Source: Silene conica (taxonomy: Eukaryota; Streptophyta; Magnoliopsida; Caryophyllales; Caryophyllaceae). From it: 64,000 bases of DNA. Where the stretch lies: assembly GCA_029255685.2 (NCBI GenBank), contig CM055319.2, positions 36,218,530 to 36,282,529 of the forward strand, in the 5' to 3' direction. Of this stretch, positions 11,078 through 23,948 are shown one piece after another; the first letter of the stretch is position 1; every line of letters begins with the position of its first letter. A model generated the notes under the pieces. It was not told the origin of the DNA, did not search any database, and saw only the letters and a program-made list of their open reading frames with translations. The position numbers and the translations under genes are program-made.

Positions 11078-11159
11078 TTTCATAAATGATTAGATTGAAA
11101 GACCCCCCGACTGGGTAACCAGTAGGGAAACCGGCTCTCCTTCTTATCTGTTTATGAAG
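11078..11159 (+). other. GNRA-module hairpin 2 in E3 LTR 1
   Basis: Arms tttcataaa (11078-11086) and tttatgaag (11151-11159). The inner hairpin ctgg-gtaa-ccag (11111-11122) keeps pairing and the GNRA-type loop with different bases from the other modules. The core gggaaaccggctctc is shared. Equivalents are at 18694-18775 and 26324-26405. Confidence 0.65.
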
Positions 11160-11464
11160 TTAGTTGAGAGTCGTGCATGGTAATCGCATGATAGTAAGAG
11201 ATCAGATGATGAGTTGTTTATGCTTCACATGTTGATATATGTTGGAGTATTCTGTATTGTTTTATATGTTACGTGTTGTCACAAAAGGTGGCTAGGAGAA
11301 CTCTAGTCACTCCCCACTGATTATGGCGTACATGTTTTCATGTATGTAGGTACATGCTGGTTGGAGATGGGTTCACGAGAGCTAGCGAGTGATGATCCTG
11401 CTGTCATCATATGACTTACCTTATATCGTTTAGCTGGACTCGTAGTTGTTACTTTTGTTTTGGT

Positions 11465-11490
11465 GCCTGTAGGGATGTTCCATCCCAGGC
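11465..11490 (+). other. Hairpin near the 3' end of E3 LTR 1, with changed pairs in E6
   Basis: gcct...aggc encloses gggatg-ttc-catccc. The E6 relative at 39859-39884 has gggata-tgc-tatccc within gcct...gggc. A G-C pair became A-T on both sides, so the pairing is preserved. Confidence 0.55.
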
Positions 11491-11664
11491 TGATGTACAT
11501 ATTGGTTTTGTTACTTAGAACTGTTACTTATCTATTTGGTTTCAGTTTCAGTTTACGTTTCAGTCTAAGACTTCTCGCATGTTTTATCTTTAAAAAGTTT
11601 TAATTCCGCTGCAATTTTGGTACTTTTATGTGTTTATATTTCCGCTTTCGCGAGGGGTTTTACA

Positions 11665-11678
11665 GTTGGTATCAGAGC
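11665..11678 (+). other. Primer binding site, E3 unit 1
   Basis: gttggtatcagagc directly after the LTR end. It is complementary to the 3' end of initiator-Met tRNA, the usual primer for this clade. The second unit has the same site at 19281-19294. Confidence 0.9.
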
Positions 11679-11830
11679 ATTATTGCTCCCGACGCACTCA
11701 TGTGACCCCCAACCTTAACTTGACCAAGTAAACAAATAATGAACGAGAGATGGGTAGATCTAAGGACTTATTTTGTAGTCTATTTGTGATTGCTAATTGT
11801 TAAGCTAATCCTTGTTTCCTCTTTTAAAGA

Positions 11831-14800
11831 ATGGTGAGACCCAGAGCTGCTGATAACATTGTGCTACAAGCAATTCAGCATTTGCTTGAGACTCAGAGAC
11901 AGCAAGCGGGGAATGTTCCACCTCCTCCACCGCCGGGTGGCGAGACTAATCGTCCGGGTAGCTTTTCCTGGATTGCCTCTCAGATGTCCAGAAGCCATGT
12001 TAGGACCTATGGAGGCGAGGCTGACCCAGTAGCCCTCACAGAGTGGTTTAGAGAGATGGAAAAGAGCTTCACCTTATACTCAGTCGTTAGGGAGGATAGA
12101 GTGCGTTTAGCCGCTCACTTCCTGACATTGGAGGCTGACCGTTGGTGGGCATTGACTGGACCTACCGCTATTCTTGACCCGATGTTCGATTGGGAGGCTT
12201 TCAAAGACAGGCTCGAGGCGAGGTTCTACCCCAAGGAGTTGAGATCACAGAGGTTGAAAGAATTTATGGATTTGAAGCAAGGCAAGATGACCGTTCAGGA
12301 GTTTACTGACAAGTTCAACCAGTTAGCTCACTTTGCATCGAGATTTGTTCGTGATGAGGCTGAGAGAGTGTATTTCTACCGAGGGAAGCTAGGGCCGAGG
12401 ATTGAGAGTATGGTTCGTCGTGACTCTACTTCTTTTGTGGAGGTGTATGACGATGCTATTTGGGCCGAGAGTTCTATCCGTGCCATTGATGCTGAGACCC
12501 GTGCCGCTACTTCCAGCTTCACTTCTCACCAGAGATCCGTGTACCAGGGGAAGAGGCCATTTGTTCCTTCTACTTCTTCGCCTTCTTCTCAGAAGAAGCG
12601 TTTTGAGAGGTTCTCTGCTTCGGTTGCTAAGACCACATTTCACACCGACACTACTTCTACTGTTTGCCGCCGTTGTGGTAAACCGCTTCATCCAGGGTTT
12701 GATTGCTTCAAGAATGCCTATAAGTGTTATACTTGTAATGGATTTGGGCATAGATCCTTTGATTGTCCTGAGAAGAATACTGTTCTTGGCAAGGCTGCCA
12801 CAGCTACTGCAGCGACCAGAGGAGGAAAGCCGAAGGGGAAGATCTTTGTGATGACTAGGGCAGAGGCAGAGGCTCATCCAGATATTGTTGCTGGTATCTT
12901 TTCTGTTCTTGGCGCTGAGTGCCTTATTTTATTCGATACTGGAGCTTCTTTATCATTTATATCGACTCAGTTCGCCGACCGTCTAGCTCTTGAGTCTTCA
13001 TTGGTTGAGGAGACTTCTATTTCCTTACCTTCTGGAGACGTGTTTTCCTGCTCTTCGTCCCATAGGGATGTTCCTATTATTATTGGTCAAGCCACATTTC
13101 CTGCGGACTTACTGAGATTTCCTCTCGAGGAGTTTGACATTATCCTCGGTATGGATTGGTTATCGCGATACCACGCTCGCTTCGAGTGTCGCGACCAGAA
13201 AATCTGCTTGAGGAGTTCTTCAGGAGTTTGTGTTTCCTATAGGGGAACTCGCCCTCAAAAGGGTGTTCGTGTTATCTCTTCGATGAAAGCTTCTCATCTT
13301 CTTAGGAAGGGTTGCCAAGCCTTCCTGTGTGTTGTTACAGCTGCTAAACCATCGCTACCGAAGCTCGAGGATGTAGCCATTGTTCGTGAGTATCCAGATG
13401 TGTTCCCAGATGACTTGCCAGGGATACCGCCAGAGAGAGATGTAGAGTTTACTATTGAGCTTGTTCCAGGTACCGGACCGATTTCTAAAGCTCCTTACCG
13501 TATGGCTCCGCCAGAGTTGAAAGAGTTGAAGCAGCAATTGGAAGAGATGATCGAGAAAGGTTTCATTAGACCTAGTGCTTCTCCGTGGGGTGCTCCCGTT
13601 TTGTTCGTTAAGAAGAAAGATGGTTCCATGAGACTGTGCATTGACTATAGAGAGCTGAACCGAGTGACCGTGAAGAATCGATATCCTTTGCCTAGGATAG
13701 ATGATTTGTTTGATCAGTTGAGAGGTGCTTCGAGGTTTTCTAAGATTGATCTTCGATCGGGTTATCATCAGATTCCAGTGAGAGAGGCTGATATTGCAAA
13801 GACTGCTTTTCGTACCAGATATGGGCATTTCGAGTTCGTGGTTATGCCATTTGGGTTGACTAATGCACCGGCGATTTTTATGGATCAGATGAACCGTACC
13901 TTCAGTGAGTATCTTGACACATGTGTTGTGGTTTTCATTGATGACATCTTGATATATTCGAAGACCGATGAGGAACATGCTGAGCATCTTCGATTGATTC
14001 TAGGGATTCTGCGCAGACAGAAATGGTTCGCAAAGTTTTCGAAGTGTGAATTTTGGCTCTCGAAGGTTGCCTTTTTAGGACATGTGATATCCAGCGAGGG
14101 TGTGATGGTAGATCCCGCGAAGATAGAGGCTGTGGTTGATTGGGAGAGTCCCAAGGATGTTGGAGAGATCCGTAGCTTTTTGGGTTTGGCTGGTTATTAT
14201 CGTAGATTCGTTGAGGATTTTTCGAGATTGGCTCGCCCGATGACTCAGTTGTTGAAGAAGGAAGCCAAATTTGTGTGGACCGACAAGTGTGAGAGTTCTT
14301 TCCAGGAGTTGAAGACCAGATTGACTTCCGCCCCCGTGTTAGCTTTGCCAGAGATCGGAGTGGACTTTGATGTGTATTGTGATGCTTCGATGTTAGGGCT
14401 TGGATGCGTACTGATGCAGAGTGGTAAGGTGATAGCCTATTCATCTAGACAGTTGAGAGTTCATGAGGTGAACTATCCGACACATGACTTGGAGTTGGCC
14501 GCGGTTGTTCATGCTCTGAAGATGTGGCGTCATTACCTGATTGGATCCCATTGCCGTATTTTCACAGATCACAAGAGTCTTAAGTACATTTTTACTCAGA
14601 AAGACCTTAACATGAGACAGAGACGTTGGCTAGAGTTAGTGAAAGATTACGACATTGAGTTGTTATATCATGAGGGAAAGGCCAATGTAGTTGCAGATGC
14701 GCTTAGTCGCAAGACTTCTCACTCGATGAGTGCCATGAGAGTATTGCCCGATGAGTTGTGTTCGGAGTTCCGGAAGCTGAGGTTAGAGATGGTGGGTAGT

Positions 14801-16267
14801 GGTTTTGATTGGTTAGCTGCTATGACTGCCGAGCCGTCTTTATATTGGGAGATTCGCCGGAGTTTGCCTTCAGATGCCGATTTCAAGAAGTTTGAGGCTA
14901 AGATTTCGAGTGGTGTTGCACCTGAGTTGGTGATTGGTGCTGATTGTTTCCTTAGGTTCCGTGGTAGGATGTATGTTCCGGATGTGCCAGATTTGAGGAA
15001 GAAGGTTCTTGATGAGGCTCATTTGTCACCGTACTCCGTTCATCCAGGAGGAGAGAAGATGCACAAGGATTTGAGGCTTATGTTTTGGTGGCCCGGTATG
15101 AAGAAGGAGATCTTGGATTATGTCAGTAGGTGCTTGACTTGTCAACAAGTCAAGATAGAGCATAGGAGACCTGGTGGTTTGTTACAGCCGCTTCCCATTC
15201 CTCAGTGGAAGTGGGAGTGCATATCTATGGATTTTGTTACTGCTTTGCCTAAGACTGTGGGAGGCAAGGATGCGATTTGGGTTGTTGTTGATCGTCTAAC
15301 TAAGTGTGCCAGATTCGTGCCGATCAGAGAGACATGGGATATGGATCGTTTAGCTAGGGCTTATATTGCTGAGGTAGTCCGATATCATGGTGTCCCGAGG
15401 GAGATAGTTTCAGATCGTGATCCGAGGTTTTGTTCTAGGTTCTGGAAGGCTTTGCAGGAGGCTATGGGTAGCCGTTTGTTGATGAGTACTGCTTTTCATG
15501 CCGCGACCGATGGTCAGTCCGAGAGGACTATACAGACATTAGAGGATTTGCTCCGTGCTTGTGCCCTTGATTTTCAGAGTTCTTGGGAGCAGTGTTTGCC
15601 GTTGGTAGAGTTTTCTTACAACAACAGTTATCATGCTTCCATTGGTATGGCTCCGTACGAGGCCCTTTATGGTAGGAAGTGCCGTAGCCCGATTTGTTGG
15701 GATCAGGCTAGTGATGTTCGTGACCTAGGACCGGACCAATTAGCTGTTACTATTGATCAGGTTCAACTTATCAGAGGTAGGATGAAGGCCGCACAGGACC
15801 GGCAGAAGTCCTATGCTGATGTTCGCCGTAGACCCTTAGAGTTTGAGGTGGGTGATCGAGTTTTCTTGAGAGTTTCTCCGATGAAAGGCGTCAAAAGGTT
15901 TGGAGTTAAGGGCAAGTTGAGCCCTAAGTATATTGGCCCTTTTGAGATCGTGAAGAGGATTGGTGCTGCTGCTTACCGATTGGACTTGCCTCCTAGTTTG
16001 GGCAAGGTTCATAGCGTCTTCCATGTTTCCCAGCTCCGTAAGTATGTTAGTGACCCGAGTCATGTTTTGCCTAGAGTGATCGAGAACTTGGAGCCGAGTC
16101 TTGCTTTCGAGGAGCGTCCAGTGAAGATCCTTGACCGTCAGGATAGGAAGCTTAGGAGCAAGGTGGTGCCTCTAGTGAAGATCCTTTGGCGTTGCGGTGA
16201 TGTTGAGGAGCAGACTTGGGAGACTGAGGCTTCGATGCGTATCGCGCATCCTTCTCTTTTCGATTGA
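11831..16267 (+). CDS. E3 unit 1 gag-pol polyprotein (Tekay/Del chromovirus)
   Basis: A single open frame of 1478 codons coding the structural protein and all enzymes for reverse transcription and integration. By residue: gag core about 60-200; C-rich finger and CCHC knuckle [14 protein letters not shown] about 278-312; aspartic protease LFDTGAS near 368; reverse transcriptase with [10 protein letters not shown] near 702; RNase H with CDASMLGLG near 850; integrase zinc-binding HHCC about 1065-1107; catalytic core with D near 1134, SDRDPRF near 1195 and [11 protein letters not shown] near 1232. The last 60 or so residues resemble the chromodomain of Tekay-type chromoviruses, thought to guide integration to silent chromatin. 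The start follows a 166-base leader after the primer site. Looks whole. Confidence 0.95.
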   Translation: MVRPRAADNIVLQAIQHLLETQRQQAGNVPPPPPPGGETNRPGSFSWIASQMSRSHVRTYGGEADPVALTEWFREMEKSFTLYSVVREDRVRLAAHFLTLEADRWWALTGPTAILDPMFDWEAFKDRLEARFYPKELRSQRLKEFMDLKQGKMTVQEFTDKFNQLAHFASRFVRDEAERVYFYRGKLGPRIESMVRRDSTSFVEVYDDAIWAESSIRAIDAETRAATSSFTSHQRSVYQGKRPFVPSTSSPSSQKKRFERFSASVAKTTFHTDTTSTVCRRCGKPLHPGFDCFKNAYKCYTCNGFGHRSFDCPEKNTVLGKAATATAATRGGKPKGKIFVMTRAEAEAHPDIVAGIFSVLGAECLILFDTGASLSFISTQFADRLALESSLVEETSISLPSGDVFSCSSSHRDVPIIIGQATFPADLLRFPLEEFDIILGMDWLSRYHARFECRDQKICLRSSSGVCVSYRGTRPQKGVRVISSMKASHLLRKGCQAFLCVVTAAKPSLPKLEDVAIVREYPDVFPDDLPGIPPERDVEFTIELVPGTGPISKAPYRMAPPELKELKQQLEEMIEKGFIRPSASPWGAPVLFVKKKDGSMRLCIDYRELNRVTVKNRYPLPRIDDLFDQLRGASRFSKIDLRSGYHQIPVREADIAKTAFRTRYGHFEFVVMPFGLTNAPAIFMDQMNRTFSEYLDTCVVVFIDDILIYSKTDEEHAEHLRLILGILRRQKWFAKFSKCEFWLSKVAFLGHVISSEGVMVDPAKIEAVVDWESPKDVGEIRSFLGLAGYYRRFVEDFSRLARPMTQLLKKEAKFVWTDKCESSFQELKTRLTSAPVLALPEIGVDFDVYCDASMLGLGCVLMQSGKVIAYSSRQLRVHEVNYPTHDLELAAVVHALKMWRHYLIGSHCRIFTDHKSLKYIFTQKDLNMRQRRWLELVKDYDIELLYHEGKANVVADALSRKTSHSMSAMRVLPDELCSEFRKLRLEMVGSGFDWLAAMTAEPSLYWEIRRSLPSDADFKKFEAKISSGVAPELVIGADCFLRFRGRMYVPDVPDLRKKVLDEAHLSPYSVHPGGEKMHKDLRLMFWWPGMKKEILDYVSRCLTCQQVKIEHRRPGGLLQPLPIPQWKWECISMDFVTALPKTVGGKDAIWVVVDRLTKCARFVPIRETWDMDRLARAYIAEVVRYHGVPREIVSDRDPRFCSRFWKALQEAMGSRLLMSTAFHAATDGQSERTIQTLEDLLRACALDFQSSWEQCLPLVEFSYNNSYHASIGMAPYEALYGRKCRSPICWDQASDVRDLGPDQLAVTIDQVQLIRGRMKAAQDRQKSYADVRRRPLEFEVGDRVFLRVSPMKGVKRFGVKGKLSPKYIGPFEIVKRIGAAAYRLDLPPSLGKVHSVFHVSQLRKYVSDPSHVLPRVIENLEPSLAFEERPVKILDRQDRKLRSKVVPLVKILWRCGDVEEQTWETEASMRIAHPSLFD

Positions 16268-16321
16268 GGTATAGTATATAGATTTATGTCCGTTCGAGTT
16301 TCGAGGACGAAACTTTTTGAA

Positions 16322-16332
16322 GTTGGGGTGAT
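16322..16332 (+). other. Polypurine tract, E3 unit 1
   Basis: gttggggtgat directly before LTR 2, preceded by the lineage word cgaggacgaaac. It primes plus-strand synthesis in this class of element. Same at 23938-23948 for unit 2. Confidence 0.75.
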
Positions 16333-19280
16333 TGTAACATCCCGTATTTTCGTAAAATCTAATTTAAGCGTTTTAAATTATTTTACCTAACAAAATAATA
16401 TTTTAATAATTTAATTCGGAAATTTTTATGAAATAAATAAGATCCGTCTTAAGAACCTCCAGTTCTTAAGACGAATACAACTTGGCATAGTTCAAATATC
16501 CGACTCAAGTATTCAGTTCGATATCCGTGTAAATATCCGCTCCATTTTACTTACTCGGAAAGGACAACTCTCTTGTCCTCTTTATAAACAATATGTCGAC
16601 ATCTTTTTCTCCAAGAAATCATTTCACTGTAACAACATTCATCCTCAAAACCTCCATAAGACCTTTCCTTCTTTTCAAGCTTTCTTCATCATCCGTTCAT
16701 CGAATCGCGAAAGTAAGTACATTTTCGGAATCCTCGTTCAATTTCCAAGACATCCATCACTTTCGTTTTTCATTTTATCAACTTCAAAAATCGGCCTGTT
16801 TTCCTTAGTTCCGTTTTAAGAGCTTAAAAACCCGTTTTCTATGTTGTAGGAGTTGGCTTGGACGATCCCGACGTGGACTCTTACATTGTAGAGGAGGATC
16901 ATCTGCCGGAATAAGCTTAAAGGTGACGATAATGAGAAAACTCAGCCTTTATGTGTATATTAGCATATTTGATGTGATTCTCGTTTTGTTTCTGAATTGT
17001 GTCGAATTATGATGTTGAAGGACTTAGCAACATGTTTAGGATGATGTTGTTGTGAAGAAACCATGCTTGAATTGATTGTCAAATGCTTTTAAGGGTATTT
17101 TCAGTTTTTCTCATTTTTGCGACGGATACATGTATAATTCATTTGAGGATTGTTAAGGGACTTGTTTTCTGATAGATTAGTAGAATTGGATGATTTATGT
17201 TAGTGGGTAAACATTATTTGTGATGCCATCGAAGATTAGAAGTCGAATTTTGAAGTTTGAGAAAGATTGGAAAATCACGATTTTGGTTGCAGGCTCTCTG
17301 AGCCGGTCGACCGACCGGCCGCCGGTCGACCGGCCGGGAGAGCATTTGTGTGTTTTGCGAGTTTTTGGAAAAATGGCTTAGGACTGCCAGCCGGCCGACC
17401 GGCCGCCTGCCGACCGGCTGGTAGTCATTTTGCCTTGTGTTGGTTGCGAAAAACTTATGTAGGATGGGAGCCCAGCCGGCAGACCGGCCGCCTGCCAGCC
17501 GGCTGGGAGTACTATTGGGGAAGGGTTGCGAAGTTTGTAAAGCTAAGGGAATGGGTTCCCAGCCGGCCGACCGGCTGCCTGCCGACCGGCTGGGAGTCCC
17601 TTTGCGTCGTTTCGTTTTGGTAAAGAAAGAAGGAAGGCTGAGAGGTCACCAGCCGGCCGACCGGCTGCCTGCCGACCGGCTGGGAACCCCTGTAGGCTAT
17701 TTTAAGGTTTTCGTAATTTGATCGTAACTTTCAAATGGTTAATCGGTTTTACTTGAAACTTGCTTTGTGTACCTTTGACATATATTTGAGGTCCCCGGAG
17801 GATGGGCAACATTATATTGGGTTCGGGAATAGGGTAAGGATAGAGACCCCCCGGTCGGACAACCGAAAGGGAAACCGGCTCTCCCTCATCTTAGTTCTCG
17901 GGATCAATTAAGTGTTGATTAGAGGTTAAAGGTAGATCTATAGAGTAGTTCATAGACTTGAATGATGTTGTTTTGATGCGTATTAAGTTATGCCTTAAGC
18001 TGGCCTCTGAACTTAATACGTGAGCTGTTTGTCGTGTATGGGAACATGCGTTGAGTTTTCGCCTCTGAGTTCCATACATGTCTGTTTGTCGTGTCTGGGA
18101 CATGCGTTGAGTTTTCGCCTCTGAGTCCAGACATGTATGTGTGATCGCGTCAGGACATGCCTTAAGCTGGCCTCTGAGTCTGACGAGTAGAGCAACTGCA
18201 CGACGGGGCAGTCAGGTTGTCATACGTTACCCGGAGTGCAGGTGTTTGGTGCTAGAACATGCGTTGAGTTTTCGCCTCTGAGTCTAGTATCTTGTGATGT
18301 GGTAGGGGAACATGCGTTGAGTTTTCGCCTCTGAGTTCCTTACTTGTGATAGTGAATTGAATGATAGTCCATGCGTTGAGTTTTCGGCCTCTGAGTCTAA
18401 TGTTCAGTGATAGCCGGTCCATGCGTTGAGTTTTCGCCTCTGAGTCCTTGCTTGATAATGTGAACTTGATATTTAGGTTATGCGTTAAGATGTCGCCTCT
18501 GAACCTTTATACTTGCTGAATAATTTAGTACCTAGGTTATGCGTTAAGATGTCGCCTCTGAACCTTTGTACTTGCTGTTTTATATCTGCTTGCCTTGATG
18601 ATGGTACAGTGTCAGATATGCTGGGTATGTTGTTGTTGTTGTTATATGGTCTGTGGTTAAATCATCCAAGGCATTGGATGACTCTTAGTTCGGTTTCATA
18701 AATGATTAGATTGAAAGACCCCCCGACTGGGTAACCAGTAGGGAAACCGGCTCTCCTTCTTATCTGTTTATGAAGTTAGTTGAGAGCCGTGCATGGTAAT
18801 CGCATGATAGTAAGAGATCAGATGATGAGTTGTTTATGCTTCACATGTTGATATATGTTGGAGTATTCTGTATTGTTTTATATGTTACGTGTTGTCACAA
18901 AAGGTGGCTAGGAGAACTCTAGTCACTCCCCACTGATTGTGGCGTACATGTTTTCATGTATGTAGGTACATCCTGGTTGGAGATGGGTTCACGAGAGCTA
19001 GCGAGTGATGATCCTGCTGTCATCATATGACTTACCTTATATCGTTTAGCTGGACTCGTAGTTGTTACTTTTGTTTTGGTGCCTGTAGGGATGTTCCATC
19101 CCAGGCTGATGTACATATTGGTTTTGTTACTTAGAACTGTTACTTATCTATTTGGTTTCAGTTTCAGTTTACGTTTCAGTCTAAGACTTCTCGCATGTTT
19201 TATCTTTAAAAAGTTTTAATTCCGCTGCAATTTTGGTACTTTTATGTGTTTATATTTCCGCTTTCGCGAGGGGTTTTACA
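16333..19280 (+). repeat. E3 LTR 2 (shared middle LTR)
   Basis: 2948 bases, serving as the 3' LTR of unit 1 and the 5' LTR of unit 2. At all eight places where LTR 1 differs from LTR 3 in a way LTR 2 can discriminate, LTR 2 sides with LTR 3. The last such place lies about 310 bases before the LTR end. It carries the same TATA-like word, hairpin groups and intron-like leader stretch as LTR 1. Confidence 0.93.
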
Positions 19281-19446
19281 GTTGGTATCAGAGCATTATT
19301 GCTCCCGACGCACTCATGTGACCCCCAACCTTAACTTGACCAAGTAAACAAATAATGAACGAGAGATGGGTAGATCTAAGGACTTATTTTGTAGTCTATT
19401 TGTGATTGCTAATTGTTAAGCTAATCCTTGTTTCCTCTTTTAAAGA

Positions 19447-22400
19447 ATGGTGAGACCCAGAGCTGCTGATAACATTGTGCTACAAGCAATTCAGCATTTG
19501 CTTGAGACTCAGAGACAGCAAGCGGGGAATGTTCCACCTCCTCCACCGCCGGGTGGCGAGACTAATCGTCCGGGTAGCTTTTCCTGGATTGCCTCTCAGA
19601 TGTCCAGAAGCCATGTTAGGACCTATGGAGGCGAGGCTGACCCAGTAGCCCTCACAGAGTGGTTTAGAGAGATGGAAAAGAGCTTCACCTTATACTCAGT
19701 CGTTAGGGAGGATAGAGTGCGTTTAGCCGCTCACTTCCTGACATTGGAGGCTGACCGTTGGTGGGCATTGACTGGACCTACCGCTATTCTTGACCCGATG
19801 TTCGATTGGGAGGCTTTCAAAGACAGGCTCGAGGCGAGGTTCTACCCCAAGGAGTTGAGATCGCAGAGGTTGAAAGAATTTATGGATTTGAAGCAAGGCA
19901 AGATGACCGTTCAGGAGTTTACTGACAAGTTCAACCAGTTAGCTCACTTTGCATCGAGATTTGTTCGTGATGAGGCTGAGAGAGTGTATTTCTACCGAGG
20001 GAAGCTAGGGCCGAGGATTGAGAGTATGGTTCGTCGTGACTCTACTTCTTTTGTGGAGGTGTATGACGATGCTATTTGGGCCGAGAGTTCTATCCGTGCC
20101 ATTGATGCTGAGACCCGTGCCGCTACTTCCAGCTTCACTTCTCACCAGAGATCCGTGTACCAGGGGAAGAGGCCATTTGTTCCTTCTACTTCTTCGCCTT
20201 CTTCTCAGAAGAAGCGTTTTGAGAGGTTCTCTGCTTCGGTTGCTAAGACCACATTTCACACCGACACTACTTCTACTGTTTGCCGCCGTTGTGGTAAACC
20301 GCTTCATCCAGGGTTTGATTGCTTCAAGAATGCCTATAAGTGTTATACTTGTAATGGATTTGGGCATAGATCCTTTGATTGTCCTGAGAAGAATACTGTT
20401 CTTGGCAAGGCTGCCACAGCTGCTGCAGCGACCAGAGGAGGAAAGCCGAAGGGGAAGATCTTTGTGATGACTAGGGCAGAGGCAGAGGCTCATCCAGATA
20501 TTGTTGCTGGTATCTTTTCTGTTCTTGGCGCTGAGTGCCTTATTTTATTCGATACTGGAGCTTCTTTATCATTTATATCGACTCAGTTCGCCGACCGTCT
20601 AGCTCTTGAGTCTTCATTGGTTGAGGAGACTTCTATTTCCTTACCTTCTGGAGACGTGTTTTCCTGCTCTTCGTCCCATAGGGATGTTCCTATTATTATT
20701 GGTCAAGCCACATTTCCTGCGGACTTACTGAGATTTCCTCTCGAGGAGTTTGACATTATCCTCGGTATGGATTGGTTATCGCGATACCACGCTCGCTTCG
20801 AGTGTCGCGACCAGAAAATCTGCTTGAGGAGTTCTTCAGGAGTTCGTGTTTCCTATAGGGGAACTCGCCCTCAAAAGGGTGTTCGTGTTATCTCTTCGAT
20901 GAAAGCTTCTCATCTTCTTAGGAAGGGTTGCCAAGCCTTCCTGTGTGTTGTTACAGCTGCTAAACCATCGCTACCGAAGCTCGAGGATGTAGCCATTGTT
21001 CGTGAGTATCCAGATGTGTTCCCAGATGACTTGCCAGGGATACCGCCAGAGAGAGATGTAGAGTTTACTATTGAGCTTGTTCCAGGTACCGGACCGATTT
21101 CTAAAGCTCCTTACCGTATGGCTCCGCCAGAGTTGAAAGAGTTGAAGCAGCAATTGGAAGAGATGATCGAGAAAGGTTTCATTAGACCTAGTGCTTCTCC
21201 GTGGGGTGCTCCCGTTTTGTTCGTTAAGAAGAAAGATGGTTCCATGAGACTGTGCATTGACTATAGAGAGCTGAACCGAGTGACCGTGAAGAATCGATAT
21301 CCTTTGCCTAGGATAGATGATTTGTTTGATCAGTTGAGAGGTGCTTCGAGGTTTTCTAAGATTGATCTTCGATCGGGTTATCATCAGATTCCAGTGAGAG
21401 AGGCTGATATTGCAAAGACTGCTTTTCGTACCAAATATGGGCATTTCGAGTTCGTGGTTATGCCATTTGGGTTGACTAATGCACCGGCGATTTTTATGGA
21501 TCAGATGAACCGTACCTTCAGTGAGTATCTTGACACATGTGTTGTGGTTTTCATTGATGACATCTTGATATATTCGAAGACCGATGAGGAACATGCTGAG
21601 CATCTTCGATTGATTCTAGGGATTCTGCGCAGACAGAAATGGTTCGCAAAGTTTTCGAAGTGTGAATTTTGGCTCTCGAAGGTTGCCTTTTTAGGACATG
21701 TGATATCCAGCGAGGGTGTGATGGTAGATCCCGCGAAGATAGAGGCTGTGGTTGATTGGGAGAGTCCCAAGGATGTTGGAGAGATCCGTAGCTTTTTGGG
21801 TTTGGCTGGTTATTATCGTAGATTCGTTGAGGATTTTTCGAGATTGGCTCGCCCGATGACTCAGTTGTTGAAGAAGGAAGCCAAATTTGTGTGGACCGAC
21901 AAGTGTGAGAGTTCTTTCCAGGAGTTGAAGACCAGATTGACTTCCGCCCCCGTGTTAGCTTTGCCAGAGATCGGAGTGGACTTTGATGTGTATTGTGATG
22001 CTTCGATGTTAGGGCTTGGATGCGTACTGATGCAGAGTGGTAAGGTGATAGCCTATTCATCTAGACAGTTGAGAGTTCATGAGGTGAACTATCCGACACA
22101 TGACTTGGAGTTGGCCGCGGTTGTTCATGCTCTGAAGATGTGGCGTCATTACCTGATTGGATCCCATTGCCGTATTTTCACAGATCACAAGAGTCTTAAG
22201 TACATTTTTACTCAGAAAGACCTTAACATGAGACAGAGACGTTGGCTAGAGTTAGTGAAAGATTACGACATTGAGTTGTTATATCATGAGGGAAAGGCCA
22301 ATGTAGTTGCAGATGCGCTTAGTCGCAAGACTTCTCACTCGATGAGTGCCATGAGAGTATTGCCCGATGAGTTGTGTTCGGAGTTCCGGAAGCTGAGGTT

Positions 22401-23883
22401 AGAGATGGTGGGTAGTGGTTTTGATTGGTTAGCTGCTATGACTGCCGAGCCGTCTTTATATTGGGAGATTCGCCGGAGTTTGCCTTCAGATGCCGATTTC
22501 AAGAAGTTTGAGGCTAAGATTTCGAGTGGTGTTGCACCTGAGTTGGTGATTGGTGCTGATTGTTTCCTTAGGTTCCGTGGTAGGATGTATGTTCCGGATG
22601 TGCCAGATTTGAGGAAGAAGGTTCTTGATGAGGCTCATTTGTCACCGTACTCCGTTCATCCAGGAGGAGAGAAGATGCACAAGGATTTGAGGCTTATGTT
22701 TTGGTGGCCCGGTATGAAGAAGGAGATCTTGGATTATGTCAGTAGGTGCTTGACTTGTCAACAAGTCAAGATAGAGCATAGGAGACCTGGTGGTTTGTTA
22801 CAGCCGCTTCCCATTCCTCAGTGGAAGTGGGAGTGCATATCTATGGATTTTGTTACTGCTTTGCCTAAGACTGTGGGAGGCAAGGATGCGATTTGGGTTG
22901 TTGTTGATCGTCTAACTAAGTGTGCCAGATTCGTGCCGATCAGAGAGACATGGGATATGGATCGTTTAGCTAGGGCTTATATTGCTGAGGTAGTCCGATA
23001 TCATGGTGTCCCGAGGGAGATAGTTTCAGATCGTGATCCGAGGTTTTGTTCTAGGTTCTGGAAGGCTTTGCAGGAGGCTATGGGTAGCCGTTTGTTGATG
23101 AGTACTGCTTTTCATGCCGCGACCGATGGTCAGTCCGAGAGGACTATACAGACATTAGAGGATTTGCTCCGTGCTTGTGCCCTTGATTTTCAGAGTTCTT
23201 GGGAGCAGTGTTTGCCGTTGGTAGAGTTTTCTTACAACAACAGTTATCATGCTTCCATTGGTATGGCTCCGTACGAGGCCCTTTATGGTAGGAAGTGCCG
23301 TAGCCCGATTTGTTGGGATCAGGCTAGTGATGTTCGTGACCTAGGACCGGACCAATTAGCTGTTACTATTGATCAGGTTCAACTTATCAGAGGTAGGATG
23401 AAGGCCGCACAGGACCGGCAGAAGTCCTATGCTGATGTTCGCCGTAGACCCTTAGAGTTTGAGGTGGGTGATCTAGTTTTCTTGAGAGTTTCTCCGATGA
23501 AAGGCGTCAAAAGGTTTGGAGTTAAGGGCAAGTTGAGCCCTAAGTATATTGGCCCTTTTGAGATCGTGAAGAGGATTGGTGCTGCTGCTTACCGATTGGA
23601 CTTGCCTCCTAGTTTGGGCAAGGTTCATAGCGTCTTCCATGTTTCCCAGCTCCGTAAGTATGTTAGTGACCCGAGTCATGTTTTGCCTAGAGTGATCGAG
23701 AACTTGGAGCCGAGTCTTGCTTTCGAGGAGCGTCCAGTGAAGATCCTTGACCGTCAGGATAGGAAGCTTAGGAGCAAGGTGGTGCCTCTAGTGAAGATCC
23801 TTTGGCGTTGCGGTGATGTTGAGGAGCAGACTTGGGAGACTGAGGCTTCGATGCGTATCGCGCATCCTTCTCTTTTCGATTGA
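19447..23883 (+). CDS. E3 unit 2 gag-pol polyprotein (Tekay/Del chromovirus)
   Basis: A second copy of the 1478-codon gag-pol frame, with the same domain order as in unit 1: gag, CCHC knuckle, aspartic protease, reverse transcriptase, RNase H, integrase, chromodomain-like tail. The two predicted proteins differ at about four residues, none in the catalytic motifs I can recognise. This near identity, with equal internal length, supports duplication of one element rather than two independent insertions. Its leader and primer site (19281 onward) repeat those of unit 1. Looks whole. Confidence 0.95.
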   Translation: MVRPRAADNIVLQAIQHLLETQRQQAGNVPPPPPPGGETNRPGSFSWIASQMSRSHVRTYGGEADPVALTEWFREMEKSFTLYSVVREDRVRLAAHFLTLEADRWWALTGPTAILDPMFDWEAFKDRLEARFYPKELRSQRLKEFMDLKQGKMTVQEFTDKFNQLAHFASRFVRDEAERVYFYRGKLGPRIESMVRRDSTSFVEVYDDAIWAESSIRAIDAETRAATSSFTSHQRSVYQGKRPFVPSTSSPSSQKKRFERFSASVAKTTFHTDTTSTVCRRCGKPLHPGFDCFKNAYKCYTCNGFGHRSFDCPEKNTVLGKAATAAAATRGGKPKGKIFVMTRAEAEAHPDIVAGIFSVLGAECLILFDTGASLSFISTQFADRLALESSLVEETSISLPSGDVFSCSSSHRDVPIIIGQATFPADLLRFPLEEFDIILGMDWLSRYHARFECRDQKICLRSSSGVRVSYRGTRPQKGVRVISSMKASHLLRKGCQAFLCVVTAAKPSLPKLEDVAIVREYPDVFPDDLPGIPPERDVEFTIELVPGTGPISKAPYRMAPPELKELKQQLEEMIEKGFIRPSASPWGAPVLFVKKKDGSMRLCIDYRELNRVTVKNRYPLPRIDDLFDQLRGASRFSKIDLRSGYHQIPVREADIAKTAFRTKYGHFEFVVMPFGLTNAPAIFMDQMNRTFSEYLDTCVVVFIDDILIYSKTDEEHAEHLRLILGILRRQKWFAKFSKCEFWLSKVAFLGHVISSEGVMVDPAKIEAVVDWESPKDVGEIRSFLGLAGYYRRFVEDFSRLARPMTQLLKKEAKFVWTDKCESSFQELKTRLTSAPVLALPEIGVDFDVYCDASMLGLGCVLMQSGKVIAYSSRQLRVHEVNYPTHDLELAAVVHALKMWRHYLIGSHCRIFTDHKSLKYIFTQKDLNMRQRRWLELVKDYDIELLYHEGKANVVADALSRKTSHSMSAMRVLPDELCSEFRKLRLEMVGSGFDWLAAMTAEPSLYWEIRRSLPSDADFKKFEAKISSGVAPELVIGADCFLRFRGRMYVPDVPDLRKKVLDEAHLSPYSVHPGGEKMHKDLRLMFWWPGMKKEILDYVSRCLTCQQVKIEHRRPGGLLQPLPIPQWKWECISMDFVTALPKTVGGKDAIWVVVDRLTKCARFVPIRETWDMDRLARAYIAEVVRYHGVPREIVSDRDPRFCSRFWKALQEAMGSRLLMSTAFHAATDGQSERTIQTLEDLLRACALDFQSSWEQCLPLVEFSYNNSYHASIGMAPYEALYGRKCRSPICWDQASDVRDLGPDQLAVTIDQVQLIRGRMKAAQDRQKSYADVRRRPLEFEVGDLVFLRVSPMKGVKRFGVKGKLSPKYIGPFEIVKRIGAAAYRLDLPPSLGKVHSVFHVSQLRKYVSDPSHVLPRVIENLEPSLAFEERPVKILDRQDRKLRSKVVPLVKILWRCGDVEEQTWETEASMRIAHPSLFD

Positions 23884-23948
23884 GGTATAGTATATAGATT
23901 TATGTCCGTTCGAGTTTCGAGGACGAAACTTTTTGAAGTTGGGGTGAT

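Larger units (their letters stand above)
8718..11664 (+). repeat. E3 LTR 1
   Basis: Ends are tgtaacatcccg and ggggttttaca. A TATA-like word tttataaa lies at 8966-8973. If transcription starts about 30 bases later, some 2.65 kb of LTR becomes RNA leader. That portion has an intron-like stretch (gtaagt at 9098, ttgtag ending 9234), five GC-rich hairpins (9681-10075), two GNRA modules (10220-10278, 11078-11159) and about ten common-core hairpins (10364-10956). Confidence 0.92.

Noticed and set aside
11660-11690. tRNA gene suggested by the ttggtatcagagc words
   Set aside because: These words are primer sites complementary to the 3' end of initiator-Met tRNA; no cloverleaf surrounds them here or at the other sites.
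12389-12877. Open frames antisense or out of frame within gag-pol (also 12402-12851, 13355-13987, 13935-14444 and their copies in unit 2)
   Set aside because: They are shadows of the 1478-codon gag-pol frame. No independent motif is seen, and conservation follows from the recent duplication.
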